From Ascaphus truei (Eukaryota > Chordata > Amphibia > Anura > Ascaphidae): 64,000 nt of DNA. The notes below the pieces were generated by a model. The model did no database searches and was not told where the DNA came from. It saw only the letters and a list, made by a program, of their open reading frames with translations. Shown piece after piece: positions 12,586-25,498 of the stretch. How positions within the stretch are numbered: position 1 is the stretch's first letter; each line of letters begins with the position of its first letter. The position numbers were made by a program, and so were the translations under genes. The stretch is taken from assembly GCA_036426205.1 (NCBI GenBank), contig CM071570.1, positions 6,029,947-6,093,946 on the forward strand, written 5' to 3'.

Positions 12586-12941
12586 GGCCTGGTCCCCGCT
12601 GGCTACTGCAGCGCCCGCTGTGGCGGACGCTGCAGGGACGAGAGCCCTCCCCTCAATGGCGCCAGGCCCACTGCGAGGGGGGGCCGCAGCGCTGTGGCGA
12701 GAGTTGCTCCTGCTCTCAATAGAATTGAGAGCAAGACTCGCGACGGAGCGCTAAGCCACGCCCCCGGAGGTTCAGCCAATGAGGGCGAACATGCCGGGTG
12801 ACGTCATGGCCGCGCCCCGTCACTCCCCCGCCACGCACCCCCCCCGTCTCTCTTCCTGCAGCTCACTGCAGACCGGGAAATCGGCTACACGCGCCGCCAG
12901 TCTCTGGGCACGTGGGCAGCGGAGGTACTGGGCCCTCAGCC
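12586..12941. repeat. Harbinger-like GC-rich MITE with TTA duplication, copy 1
   Basis: TTA flanks both ends (12583-12585 and 12942-12944). The inner ends are inverted: GGCCTGGTCCCC on the left, and GGGCCCTCAGCC on the right, whose complement begins GGCTGAGGGCCC. The interior is CpG-rich and holds CCAATGAGGGCGAAC and TGACGTCATGG. A 3-bp TWA target duplication is characteristic of PIF/Harbinger elements (established knowledge). There is no transposase, so it is non-autonomous. Copy 2 is at 36423-36761. Confidence 0.65.
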
Positions 12942-13082
12942 TTATAGAGGAAGCCGGGAGGGTGCGATCTCTCGGAATAAGCGAAAATGGGATGACATCT
13001 AGTGGACATCCCAAGGGCCACACCATGTCTGCCCACTGCTATTAGGTCCCTTTGGCCCTAAAAGGGAGTGAACCGCTAAAGT

Positions 13083-13346
13083 AGCAATCTCCTATTTATG
13101 TAGCAATCCCCTATTTATGTAACAATCCCCTATTTATGTAACAATCCCCCATGTATGTAACAATCCCCTATGTATGTAACAATCCCCCATGTATGTAACA
13201 ATCCCCCATTTATGTAGCAATCCCCCATGTATGTAACAATCCCCCATGTATGTAACAATCCCCCATGTATGTAACAATCCCCCATGTATGTAGCAATCCC
13301 CCATGTATGTAACAACCCCCCATGTATGTAACAATCCCCCATGTAT
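13083..13346. repeat. 19-bp tandem repeat
   Basis: About 14 head-to-tail units of ACAATCCCCCATGTATGTA, with early units reading CCCTATTTATG instead. Because 19 is not divisible by three, the minus-strand translation has a 19-residue period. It is an artefact of the repeat, not a protein. An AT-rich spacer (13347-13429) separates it from the next array. Confidence 0.95.
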
Positions 13347-13429
13347 GTGGGCCTATTTTTAAAAATTATTTCTAATTTTTCTTTAAATTTAAAAAAAATA
13401 TATACAAATTGCATTTCTTTTTCTAATAC

Positions 13430-16400
13430 ATGGGAAGTACTGAGTGGAGGACCCTGTAATACTGTACATGAGAAGTACTGAGTGGAGGACCCTGTAATAC
13501 TGTACATGAGAAGTGATGTGGATGACCCTGTAATGCTGTACATGAGAAGTACTGAGTGGAGGACCCTGTAATGCTGTACATGAGAAGTATTGAGTGGAGG
13601 ACCCTGTAATACTGTTCATGAGAAGTGATGAGTGGAGGACTCTGTAATACTGTACATGAGAAGTGATGAGTGGAGGACTCTGTAACACTGTACATGAGAA
13701 GTACTGAGTGGAGGACCCTGTAACACTGTACATGAGAAGTACTGAGTGGAGGACCCTGTAATACTGTACATGAGAAGTACTGAGTGGAGGACCCTGTAAG
13801 ATGTCATGAGAAGTGATGAGTGGAGGACCTATAATCTGTACATGAGAAGGATGAGTGGAGTACCTGTAAATGTACAGGAAGAAGGGATGAGTGGAGGACA
13901 GGACCTGTAATACTGTACAAGAAGTGAAGTGATATGTGGGAGACCCCGTAATACTGTACATGAGAGAAGGATGAGTGGAGGACCTGTCATAATGTACATG
14001 AGAAGTACTGAAGTGGAGGAACCCTGTAATACTGTACATGAAGAATGTGATGAGTGGAGGACCCCTGTTAATACATGTAAATGAGAAGTGATGAGGTGGA
14101 GGACCCTGTATGTAATACTGTAACAATGAGAAAGTTACTGAGTAGAGGACCCTGTATACTGTTACATGAGAATTAGTCGATGAGTTGGAGGACCTGTAAT
14201 ACTGTACATGAGAAGTCGAGAGCGGAGGACCTGTAATACTGTACATGAGAAGTGATGAGTGGGGACCTGTAATACTGTACATGAGAAGTGAGGAGTGGAG
14301 GACCCTGTAATACTGTACATAGAGAAGTGATGATGTGGGGGACCCTGTAATATTACATGATGAGAGTGATGAGTGGAGGACCCTGTAATACTGTACATGA
14401 GAAGGATGAGTGGAGGACCCTGTTAATACTGTACATGAGAAGTGATGAGTGGAGGGACCTGTAATACCGGTACATGAGAAGTGAGGATGAGGGTGGGGAC
14501 CCTGTAATACTGTACATGACAAGGATGAGTGGGGACCCTTAATACTGTACATGAGAAGAGAAGTACTGAGTGGGGAACCTTGTAATACTGTACAATGATA
14601 GTGATGAGTGGAGGACCCTGTAATACTGTACATGAGAAGTACTGGTGGAGGAACCTGTAATACTGTTCATGAGAAGTGATGAGTGGAGGGCCCTGCAATT
14701 AACTGGTACATGAGAAAGGGATGAGTGGAGGACCCTTAATAGTACATGAGAAGTAACTGAGTGGACTACCTGTATATATGTACATGAGAAAGTACTGAGT
14801 GGAGGACCCTGTAATACTGTTTCAGAGAAAGTGATGAGTGGAGCACACTGTAAAGACGTTCATGAGAAGTGATGAGTGGAGGACCCTGTTTGTAATACTG
14901 TACATGAGAAGGGATGAGTGGAGGACCCTTGTAATACTGTATAGAGAAGTGATGAGTGGAGACCCTTGTAACTGTACAGAGAGAGAGTGGAGGACCCTGT
15001 AATACTGTACATGAGAAGTAAGTACTGAGTGGAGGACCCTGTAAATACTGTACATGAGAAGGATGATGAGTGGAGGACCCTGTGTAATACTGTACATGAG
15101 AAGTACGAGTGGAGGACCTGTAATACTGTACATGAGAAAGTACGTGAGGTGAGCGACCCTGTAATACTTGTTCATGAGAAGTGAGAGTGGAGGGACCTGT
15201 AATACTGTACATGAGAAGGGATGAGTGGAGGACCTGTAATACTGTACATGAGATAGAAGTAGGATGAGTGGGGACCCTGTAATACTGTACATGAGGAAGT
15301 AGTAGATGAGTGGAGGACCCTGTAATACTGTACATGAGAAGTATGAGTGGAGGACCCTGTAATACTGTACATGAGAATAAGGAGATGAGTGGAGGACCCT
15401 GTAATACTGTTCATGAGAAGTGATGAGTGGAGGACCTGTAATACTGTCATGAGAGGTGAGTGGAGGACCCTGTAATATGTACATGAGAAGTATGATGTGG
15501 GGACCCTGTAATACTGTACATGAGAAGGATGAGTGGAGGACCCTGTTGACTACTGTACATGAGAGAGTACTGAGTGGAGGACTGTAATACGTACAGAGAA
15601 GTGATGAGTGGAGGACCCTGTAATACTGACATGAAAGTGATGAGGGGAGGACCCTGAATACTGTACATGAGAAGTATGAGTGGAGGACCTGTAATACTGT
15701 TCAGAGAAGTGAGTGGAGGACCCTGTAATATGTCATGAGAAGGATGGATGGAGGACCCTGTACTACTGTACATGAGAAGTGATGAGTGGAGGACCCGTAA
15801 TACTGTACAGAGAAAGTGATGAGTGGAGGACCCTGTAATACTGTACATGAGAAGTGATGAGTGGAGGACCCTGTAATACTGGACATGAGAAGTGATGAGT
15901 GGAGGACCCTGTAATACTGTACATGATGAAGTGATGAGTGGAGGACCCTGTATACTGTACATGAGAAAGTACTGAGTGGGGGGACCCGTAATACTGTACA
16001 TGAGAAGTGAGGTGGGGACCTGAATACTGTACATGAGAAGTGATGAGTGGAGGACCTGTAATACTGTTCTGAGAAGTGATGAGTGGATGGACCCTGTAAT
16101 ATGTAACATGAGAAGTGATGAGTGGAGGAACTGAATAGTAATGAGAAGGGATGTAAGTGGAGGACCCGTGTAATACTGTACATGAGAATGAAGTGATGAG
16201 TGGAGGACCCTGTAATACGACATGAGAAGATGGGGGGACCTGTAATACTGTACATGGAAAGGGATGAGTGGAGGGACCCTGTAATAATGTACTGAGAAGT
16301 GATGAGTGGAGACCCTGTAATACTGTACATGAGAAGTGATGAGTGGAGAGGACCTGTAATACTGTACATGAGAAGTACTGAGATGGAGGGGACCCTGTAA

Positions 16401-19400
16401 TACTGTACATGATAAGTGATGAGTGGAGGACCCTGTAATACTGTACATGAGAAGTACTGAGTGGAGGACCCTGTAATACTGTTCATGAGAAGTGATGGTG
16501 GAGGACCTGAATACTGTACATGGAAGGGATGAGTGGAGGACCCTTAATACGTACATGAGAAGTATGAGTGGAGGACCTGTAATACGTTACATGAGAAGTA
16601 CTGAGTGGAGGACCCTGTAATACTGTTCATGAGAAGTGATGAGTGAGGACCTGTAATACTGTCATGAGAAGTGTGAGTGGAGGACCCTGGAATACTGTAC
16701 ATGAGAAGGTGAGAGTGGAGGACCCTGTAATACTGTACATGAGAAAGTACTGAGTGGAGGACCTTGAATACTGTTCATGAGAAGTGATGAGTGGAGGACC
16801 TGTAATACGTACATGAGAAGGATGAGTGAGGACCCTGTAATACTGTACATGAGAGGAGGATGATGAGTGGAGGACCTGTAATACTGTACATGAGAAAGTA
16901 TGAGTGGAGGACCCGTAATACTGTCATGAGAAGTATGAGTGGAGGACCCTGTAATACTGTTACATGAGAAGTGATGAGTGGAGGACCCTTGTAATACTGT
17001 CATGAGAAGTGATGAGTGGAAGGACCCTGTAATAAGTACAGGAATAGGGATGTGGAGGAACGTAATTACTGTACATGAGAGGATAGGTGGAGGACCCTGT
17101 TGTAATACTGTACATGGAGAAGTGATTGAGTGGAGGACCCTGTAATACTTGTACATGAGAAGTACTGAGTGGAGGACCCTGTAGATACTGTACATGAGAA
17201 AGTGATGAAGTGGAGGAGCCCTGTAATACTGTACATGAGAAGTGATGAGTGGAGGGACCCTGTAATACTGTAATGAGAAGGATGGTGGCGACCTGAAATG
17301 TATAACGAGAAGTGATGAGTGGAGAGGACCGTAATAACGGTTCATGAGAAGGGATGAGTGGGACCCTGTAATACTGTCATGAGAAGTGATGAGTGGAGGA
17401 CTGTAAGTAGACATGAGAAGGGATGAGGGAGGACCCTGTAATAATGTACATGAGAAGTGATGAGTGGAGGACACCTGTATACTGTACATGAGAAGTGATG
17501 AGTGGAGGACCCTGTAATACTGTACATGAGAAGTGATGAGTGGAGGACCTGTATACTGTACATGAGAAGTGATGAGTGGGGGAGCCCTGTAATACTGTAC
17601 ATGAGAAGTGATGAGTGGAGGACCCTGTAATACTGTACATGAGAAGTGATGGTGGAGGACCCTGTAATACTGTACATGAGAAGGATGAGTGGAGGACCCT
17701 GTATAACTGTACATGAGAAGTGATGAGTGGAGGACCCTGTAATACTGTATGAGAAGTGACTGAGTGGAGGACCCTGTAATACTGTACATGAGAAGTGATG
17801 AGTGGAGGACCCTGTAATAACTGTACATGAGAAGTGATGAGTGGAGGACCCTGTAATACTGTACATGAGAAGTCTGATGGGAGGACCTGTAATACTGTAC
17901 ATGAGAAGGGATGAGTGGGGGACCTGTATACTGTTGAAGTGATGAGGTGGAGGACCCTGTAATAATGTACATGAGAAGTGATGAGTGGAGAACCCTGTAA
18001 TACTGTACATGAGAAGTGATGAGTGGAGGACCCTGTAATACTGTACATGAGAAGTACTGAGTGGAGGACCCTGTAATACTGTACATGATAAGTGATGAGT
18101 GGAGGACCCTGTAATACTGTACATGAGAAGTACTGAGTGGAGGACCCTGTAATACTGCATGAGAAGGGAGAGAAGAGAGGAGCCCTGGAGGACATGATAC
18201 ATGATACTGATGAGAAGGGATGAGTGGAGGACCCTGTAATACTGTACATGAGAAGTATGAGTGGAGGAACCCTGTAATACTGTACATGAGAAGTAGTATG
18301 AGTGGGAGGACCCTGTAATACTGTCATGAGAATGAGTGATGAGTGGAGGACCATGTAATACTGTCATGAGAAGTATGAGTGGAGGACCCTGTAATACTGT
18401 ATGAGAAGTGATGAGTGGAGGGACCCTGTAATACTGTACATGAGAAGTGTGAGTGGAGGACCCTGTAATACTGTACATGAGAAGAGAGTATGAGTGGAGG
18501 ACCCTGAATACTGTACAGAGAAGTGATGAGTGGAGGACCCTGTAATACTGTACATGAGAAGTACTGAGTGGAGGACCCTGTAATACTGTACATGAGAAGT
18601 GAGAGTGGAGGACCTGTAATACGTACATGAGAAGTGATGAGTGGAGGACCCTTGTAATACTGTACATGAGAAGGGATGAGTGGAGGACCCTGTAATACTG
18701 TACATGAGGAAGTAGAGTGGAGGACCCTGTAATACTGTCATGAGAAGTGATGAGTGGAGGACCCTGTAATACTGTATCATGAGAAGGGATGAGGGGAGGA
18801 CCTGTAATACTGTACATGAGAAGTATGAGTGGGGAGGACCTGTAATACTGTACATGAGAAGTGATGAGTGGAGGACCCTGTAAATACTGTACATGGAGAA
18901 GTGATGAGTGGGGACCTGTAAAATGTACATGAGAAGGGATGAGTGGAGGACCCTATAATACTGTACATGAGAAGTACTGAGTGGAGGACCCTGTAATACT
19001 GTACATGAGAAGTACTGAGTGGAGGACCCTGTAATACTGTACATGAGAAGTGATGAGTGGAGGACCCTGTAATACTGTACATGAGAAGTGATGAGTGGAG
19101 GACCCTGTAATACTGTACATGAGAAGGGATGAGTGGAGGACCCTGTAATACTGTACATGAGAAGACTGAGTGGAGGACCCTGTAATACTGTACATGAGAA
19201 GTGGATGAGTGAGGGAGGATGGAGACCCTGTAATACTGTACATGAGAAGTGAGAGTGGAGGACCCTGTAATACTGTACATGAGAAGTGGATGAGTGGAGA
19301 ACCCGTAATACTGTACATGAGAAGGGATGAGTGGAGGACACTGTAATACTGTACATGAGAAGTGATGAGTGGAGGACCCTTGTAATACTGTACATGAGAA

Positions 19401-22400
19401 GGGATGGTGATGGAGGACCCTGTAATACTGTACATGAGAAGGGATGAGTGGAGGAACTGTAATACTGTACATGAGAAGTGATGAGTGGAGGACCCTGTAA
19501 TACTGTACATGAGAAGTGAGAGTGGAGGGACCTGTAATACTGTAATGAGAAGTGATGAGTGGAGGACCCTGTAATACTGTACATGAGAAGGGATGAGTGG
19601 AGGACCCTGTAATATGTACATGAGAAGGGATGAGTGGAGGACCCGAATACTGTACATGAGAAGGGATGAGTGGAGGACCTGTAATACTGTACATGAGAAG
19701 GGATGAGTGGAGGACCCTGTAATATGTACATGAGAAGGGATGAGTGGAGGACTGTAATACTGTACATGAGAAGGTATGGTGAGGACCCGTAATACTGTAC
19801 ATGAGAAAGGGATGAGTGGAGGAGTCTGTAATACTGTATGAGAAGTACTGAGTGGAGGACCCTGTAATACGTATATGAGAAGTGATGAGCGGAGGACCCT
19901 GTAACTGACATGAGAAAGGATGGACGGAGGACCTGTAATACTGTAACATGAGAAGTGATGAGTGGAGGACCCTGTAATACTGTACATGAGAAGTACTGAG
20001 TGGAGGACCCTGTAATACTGTACATGAGAAGTGATGAGTGGGGGACCCTGTAATACTGTACATGAGAAGTGATGAGTGGAGGACCCTGTAATACTGTACA
20101 TGAGAAGGGATGAGTGGAGGACCCTGTAATACTGTACATGAGAAGGGATGAGTGGAGGAGTCTGTAATACTGTACATGAGAAGTGATGAGTGGAGGACCC
20201 TGTAATACTGTACATTAGAAGTGATGAGTGGAGGACCCTGTAATACTGTACATGAGAAGTGGATGAGTGGAGGACCTGTAATACGTACATGAGAAGTACT
20301 GAGTGAGGACCCTGTAATACTGTATCATGAGAAGTGATGAGTGAGTGACCCTGTAATACTGTACATGAGAAGTGATGAGGGGAGGACCCTGTAATACTGT
20401 ACATGAGAAGTGACTGAGTGGAGGACCTGTAATACTGTGTACATGAGAAGTGATGAGTGGAGGACCCTGTAATACTGTGAACATGAGAAGTGATGAGTGG
20501 AGGACCCTGTAATACTGTACATGAGAAGTGATGAGTGAGGACCTGTAATACTGTAACATGAGAATGGATGAAGTGGAGGACCCTGTAATACTGTATCATG
20601 AGAAGTGATGAGTGGAGGACCCTGTAATACTGTAATGAGAAGGATGAGTGGAGGACCCTGTAATACTGTACATGAGAAGTGATGAGTGGATGACCTGTAA
20701 TGACTGTACATGAGAAGTATGAAGTGGAGGACCTGTAATACTGTACATGAAAGTGATGAGTGGAGGACCCTGTAATTGTACATGAGAAGTACTGAGTGGA
20801 GGACCCTGTAATACTGTTCATGAGAAGTGATGAGTGGAGGACGCCTGAATACTGTCATGAGAAGTGATGAGTGGAGGACCCTATAATACTGTACATGGAG
20901 AAGTGATGAGTGGAACCCTGTAATACTGTACATGAGAGAAGTAACTGACATGGAGGACCCTGTAATACTGTCTGAATAGAAGTGATGAGTGGAGGACCTG
21001 TAATACTGTCATGAGAAGTGATGAGTGGAGGACCCTGTAATACTGTACATGAGAAGGGATGAGTGGAGGACCCTGTAATACTGTTCATGAGAAGTGATGA
21101 GTGGAGGACCCTGTAATACTGTACATGAGAAGTGATGATTGGAGGACCCCTGTAATACTGTAAACATGAGAAGTACTGAGTGAGGACCCTGTAATACTGT
21201 ACATGAGAATGATGAGTGGAGGACCTGTAATCGTACATGAGAAGTATGAGGACTGTATACTGTACATGAGAAGTATGAGTGGAGGACCCTGTAATACTGT
21301 ACTGAGAAGCAGTGATGAGTGGAGACCCTTTAATCTGTACATGAGAAGGAATGGTGAGGACCCTGTAATCTGTACATGAGAAGGATGAGTGGAGGACCCT
21401 GTAATACTGTACATGAGAAGTATAGTGGAGGACCCTGTAATACTGTACATGAGAAGTACTGAGTGGAGGACCCTGTAATACGTACATGATAAGTATGAGT
21501 GGAGGACCCGTTATAACTGTTCATGAGAAGTGATGAGTGGAGGACCCTGTAAATACTGTACAGAGGGATGAGTGGTGGTGAGGACCTGTAATACTGTACA
21601 GTGGAGATGATATGGAGGACCCTGTAATACTGTACATGAGAAGTGATGAGTGGAGGACCCTGTAATACTGTACATGAGAAGTACTGAGTGGAGGACCCTG
21701 TAATACTGTACATGAGAAGTATGAGTGGAGGACCCTGTAATACTGTACATGAGAAGTGATGGTGAGGACCCTGTAATACTGTACATGAGAAGGGATGAGT
21801 GGAGAGGACCTGTAATACTGTACATGAGAAGTGTGAGTGGAGAGACCCTGTAATACTGTTCATGAGAAGTGATGAGTGGAGGACCCTGTAATACTGTACA
21901 TGAGAAGTGATGAGTGGGGGACCCTGTAATACTGTACATGAGAAGTGATGAGTGGAGGACCCTGTAATACTGTACATGAGAAGTGATGAGTGGAGGACCC
22001 TGTAATACTGTACATGAGAAGTGATGAGTGAGGACCTGTAATACTGTACATGAGAAGTGATGAGTGGAGGACCCTGTAATACTGTACATGAGAAGTACTG
22101 AGTGGAGGACCCTGTAATACTGTACATGAGAAGTGATGAGTGGAGGACCCTGTAATACTGTACATGAGAAGTGATGAGTGGAGGACCCTGTAATACTGTA
22201 CATGAGAGTGATGAGTGGAGGACCCTGTAATACTGTACATGAGAAGTGATGAGTGGAGGACCCTGTAATACTGTACATGAGAAGGATGAGTGGAGGACCC
22301 TGTAATACTGTACATGAGAAGTGATGAGTGGAGGACCCTGTAATACTGTACATGAGAAGGGATGAGTGGAGGACCCTGTAATACTGTCTGAAAGTGGATG

Positions 22401-23757
22401 AGGTGGAGGACCCTGTAATACTGTACATGAGAAGTGATGAGTGGAGAACCCGTAATACTGTACATGAGAAGTGATGAGTGGAGGACCCTGTAAATACTGT
22501 ACAGAGAAGTATGAGTGGAGGACCCTGTAATACTGAATGATAGTGATGAGTGGAGGACCCTGTAATACTGACATGAGAAGTATGAGTGGAGGACCCTGTA
22601 ATACTGTACATGAGAAGTGATGATGGAGGACCCTGAATACTGTACATGAGAAGGGATGAGTGGAGGACCCTGTAATACTGTACATGAGAAGTATGAGTGG
22701 AGGACCTGTAATACTGTACATGAAGTATTGAGTGGGGACCCTGTAATACTGTTCATGAGAAGTGATGAGTGGAGGACCTGTAATACTGTACATGAGAAGT
22801 GATGAGTGGAGGACCTGTAATACTGTACTGAGAAGTGATGAGTGGAGGACCCTGTAATACTGTACATGAGAAGTACTATGGAGGGACCCTGTAATACTGT
22901 ATCATGAGAAGTGATGAGTGAGGACCCTGTAATACTGTACATGAGAAGGGATGAGTGGAGGACCTGTAATACTGTACATGAGAAGTGTGAGTGGAGGACC
23001 CTGTAAACTGTACATGAGAAGTATGAGTGGAGGACCCTGTAATACTGTACATGAGAAGTACTGAGTGGAGGACCCTGTAATACTGTACATGAGAAAGTAT
23101 GAGTGGAGGACCCTGTAATACTGTACATGAGAAGTGAGAGTGGAGGACCCTGTAATACTGTACTGAGAAGGATGATGGAGGACCCTGTAATCTGTACATG
23201 AGAAGCTGATGATGGAGGACCCTGTAATACGTACATGAGAAGTGATGAGTGGAGGACCCTGTAATACTGATACATGAGAAGTACTGAGTGGAGGACCCTG
23301 TAATACTGTACATGAGAAGTGATGAGTGGAGGACCTGTATACTGTACATGAGAAGTGGATGTATTGGAGGACCCTAATACTGTACATGAGAAGGGATGAG
23401 TGGAGGACCCTGTAATACTGTACATGAGAGAGTGATGAGTGGAGGACCCTGTAATACTGTACATGAGAAGGGATGAGTGGAGGACCCTGTAATAATACTG
23501 TACATGAGAAAGTGGATGAGTGGAGGAACCTGTATACTGTACATGAGAAGTACGTGGAGGACCCTGTAATACTTACGTGAGAAAGTGATGATATGGGAAG
23601 CCTCTGTATACTGTAGCATGAGAAGTGGTGAGTTGAGGACCCTGTAATACTGTACATGAGAAGTGATGAGTGGAGGACCCTGTAATACTGTACATGAGAA
23701 GGGATGAGTGGAGGAGTCTGTAATACTGTACATGAGAAGTGATGAGTGGAGGTCCCT
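13430..23757. repeat. 38-bp satellite array of about 10.3 kb
   Basis: Roughly 270 head-to-tail copies of a 38-bp unit whose core is GAGTGGAGGACCCTGTAATA followed by CTGTACATGAGAAGTGAT. Three variants of the junction recur: GTGATGAG, GTACTGAG and GGGATGAG. The array begins and ends cleanly against unique DNA. Many units between about 13800 and 23600 carry single-base gains or losses, often in the CCC or AA runs, while the first nine or so units are nearly exact. No transcription unit is evident. The unit is not a multiple of three, so all three minus-strand frames are open for hundreds of codons, which explains very long apparent proteins rich in SITGSSTHHF. Confidence 0.98.
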
Positions 23758-23833
23758 GGTGACAGCAAATAGATTGCTGCCCATATTCACATACTCCATA
23801 GGACACCCTCTGCAGCCCAAAGACACCATAGGG

Positions 23834-23990
23834 CAGGGTGCTCAACTCCAGTCCTCAAGCCCCCCACCCCCCATCATCCCCTACTAACAGGTCAGGTTTT
23901 CAGGATATCTCTGCTTCAGCATAGGTGGCTCAATCATGGCTCAGTCGAAGAGTGAGCCACTGATTGTGCGACCTGTGCTGAAGCAGTGAC
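23834..23990. repeat. hAT-like MITE, CAGGGTGCTCAACTCC family, copy 1
   Basis: The left half reads CAGGGTGCTCAACTCCAGTC, then CAGGTTTTCAGGATATC and CTGCTTCAGC. The centre (GGCTCAATCATGGCTCAGTC, then GAGCCACTGATT) folds back on itself. The right half stops after GACCTGTGCTGAAGCAG. Copies 2-4 lie at 24014, 24746 and 40653. The CAGNGGTGC-type end resembles hAT superfamily termini (family knowledge). No 8-bp duplication could be confirmed. Confidence 0.6.
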
Positions 23991-24013
23991 TACTGATTGC
24001 CAAATGGTTAATA

Positions 24014-24108
24014 CAGGGGTGCTCAACTCCAGTCCTCAAGACCACCCAACAGGTCAGGTTTTCAGGATATCCCTGCTTCAGCACAGGTGGCTCAATCACT
24101 GGCTCCAG
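24014..24108. repeat. hAT-like MITE, copy 2, left half only
   Basis: Begins CAGGGGTGCTCAACTCCAGT and matches the left arm of the neighbouring copy up to GGCTCAATCACTGGCTC, then passes abruptly into unrelated sequence. The right arm is missing. Confidence 0.6.
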
Positions 24109-24745
24109 ATTTATCACAGACAAAACTCTCCTTGCATTCAACGGGAAGTCTAGTGCTGTTTTTTGCTCCAATTTCCCCCCCTGTTTTGCAGCAGAGAGAC
24201 CTTGACAAATAGATCCCCTTATACCTGCAGCGCATTCAATGCAATGGACTGCAAGGTATCTTCCTTCACTGGAAGGTTTCTCATGGTGTAGCGCTGCTTA
24301 GTAAACATTTCCCTTAATGTGTGGGTTGAGGTTCAGAGACTGATGTGTCCCGGATGATTTCAACTGCAAAAGGTTAAAGACCTGCTGCATAAAAAGCCCC
24401 ATCTTCTGAGCGAGACCAGACCTCCCAGACCCTGCTCAGCCTCCTTGTCGGACAGCTGCCTGTATGTGCTCTATAGCGCTCGTTCATGTTGCAGATGGGG
24501 AGCAGCGTGGCTGGCGAAGGCTGCGGATTTTCTTTTCCATTCCAACATACAAGCTAATTGTGTGAATAAATGACACACGCTGTAACGAAATACCTGTCCA
24601 TCTCACATTGGGGAGAATGGAGCCACAGTTGCATGGAAAACCTCTCTCTGCTGGAGGAGTCAGTGAGACGATACTGTTCTGTATGCACTGCAGGCTCCGC
24701 TAACACCGGCGCGGCAAATGTACATTAATAGGTCTTAGCACAGAT
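24109..24745. other. No gene recognised
   Basis: Ordinary sequence between hAT-like copies, with no open frame or structure of note. Confidence 0.45.
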
Positions 24746-24906
24746 CAGGGTGCTCAGCTCCAGACCTCAAGAACCCCCAACAGGTCTGGTTTTCCGGATA
24801 ACCCTGCTACAGCACAGGCTCTGATTGAGCCACCTGTGCTGAAGCTGGGATATCCTGAAAACCTGACCTGTTGAGGGGGCTTAAGGACTGGAGCTGAGCA
24901 CCCTTG
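24746..24906. repeat. hAT-like MITE, copy 3, complete
   Basis: The most complete copy. It starts CAGGGTGCTCAGCTCCAG and ends GGAGCTGAGCACCCTTG, with arms inverted along almost the whole length, so the single strand would fold into one long hairpin. The centre is CACAGGCTCTGATTGAGCC. It has no coding capacity. Confidence 0.65.
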
Positions 24907-25161
24907 GCATAGAATATGCTGAGCTCTACATATCAACGTACGTAGCATATTGCATGCGTCGTATTCATCACAGAGTAGTTATTTGGTCGCGCCTCGTGCT
25001 TTAGTATACCTGCGCCAGGATGCGTCGATGTATTAATCTTATCTGCGCCATTTTCGGGTATGTCTGTGTCGGCCTGTAACGAGATGTGGGATTTACTGAG
25101 TAAGTGGGAGGAGTTAGGGCGACTTGCGTTGTTCTTGATGGTTTTCGGTGTCGGTTTTGCA

Positions 25162-25498
25162 GGGGGTCTCTGGAATTGAACCCCGTTGATTTCAGCTCCG
25201 GGGACCCCCCGCTTCCAGAGATACTTGCTTCCGAACTGGGTGCCAGTAGCCGCTTGGGCCCAGCATGCAGCGCTTTCAGCTTTGAAGCTCTCGCGTCACA
25301 TGAGCCAATAGGAAGCCGCACCCATGACGTCACGGCTTCCTATTGGCCAGCAGGCCGGGAAATATCTGAAGAGCGGACATATTGTGAACCCTGGTAGCCG
25401 AGGAGAGCGGCTATTGGCACCTAATTCGCAGGTAAGTATCTCCGGAAGCAGAGGGTCCCCGGAGCTGAAATTAATGAGCCCCGGCTCTGGAGACCCCC
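25162..25498. repeat. MITE, GGGGGTCTCC family, copy 2
   Basis: Ends GGGGGTCTCTGGAATTGAAC and, on the right, the complement of CCGGCTCTGGAGACCCCC. The inner TTTCAGCTCCGGGGACCCCC block is mirrored by GGGTCCCCGGAGCTGAAATT. The central palindrome (about 25303-25347) is CCAATAGGAAGCCG, then ATGACGTCAC, then CGGCTTCCTATTGG: two outward CCAAT boxes around a perfect CRE octamer. This is the same design as copy 1 at 3308-3627. Confidence 0.7.

Noticed and set aside
13083..13346. CRISPR-like regular repeats
   Set aside because: Units are contiguous with no unique spacers, in a eukaryotic context. The same applies to all other arrays here.
13389..23845. Very long minus-strand open frames (up to about 620 codons) rich in Ser/Thr/His
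   Set aside because: All are translations of the 38-bp satellite. Three frames are open at once, there is no start, splice or family motif, and 1-bp indels switch frames freely.
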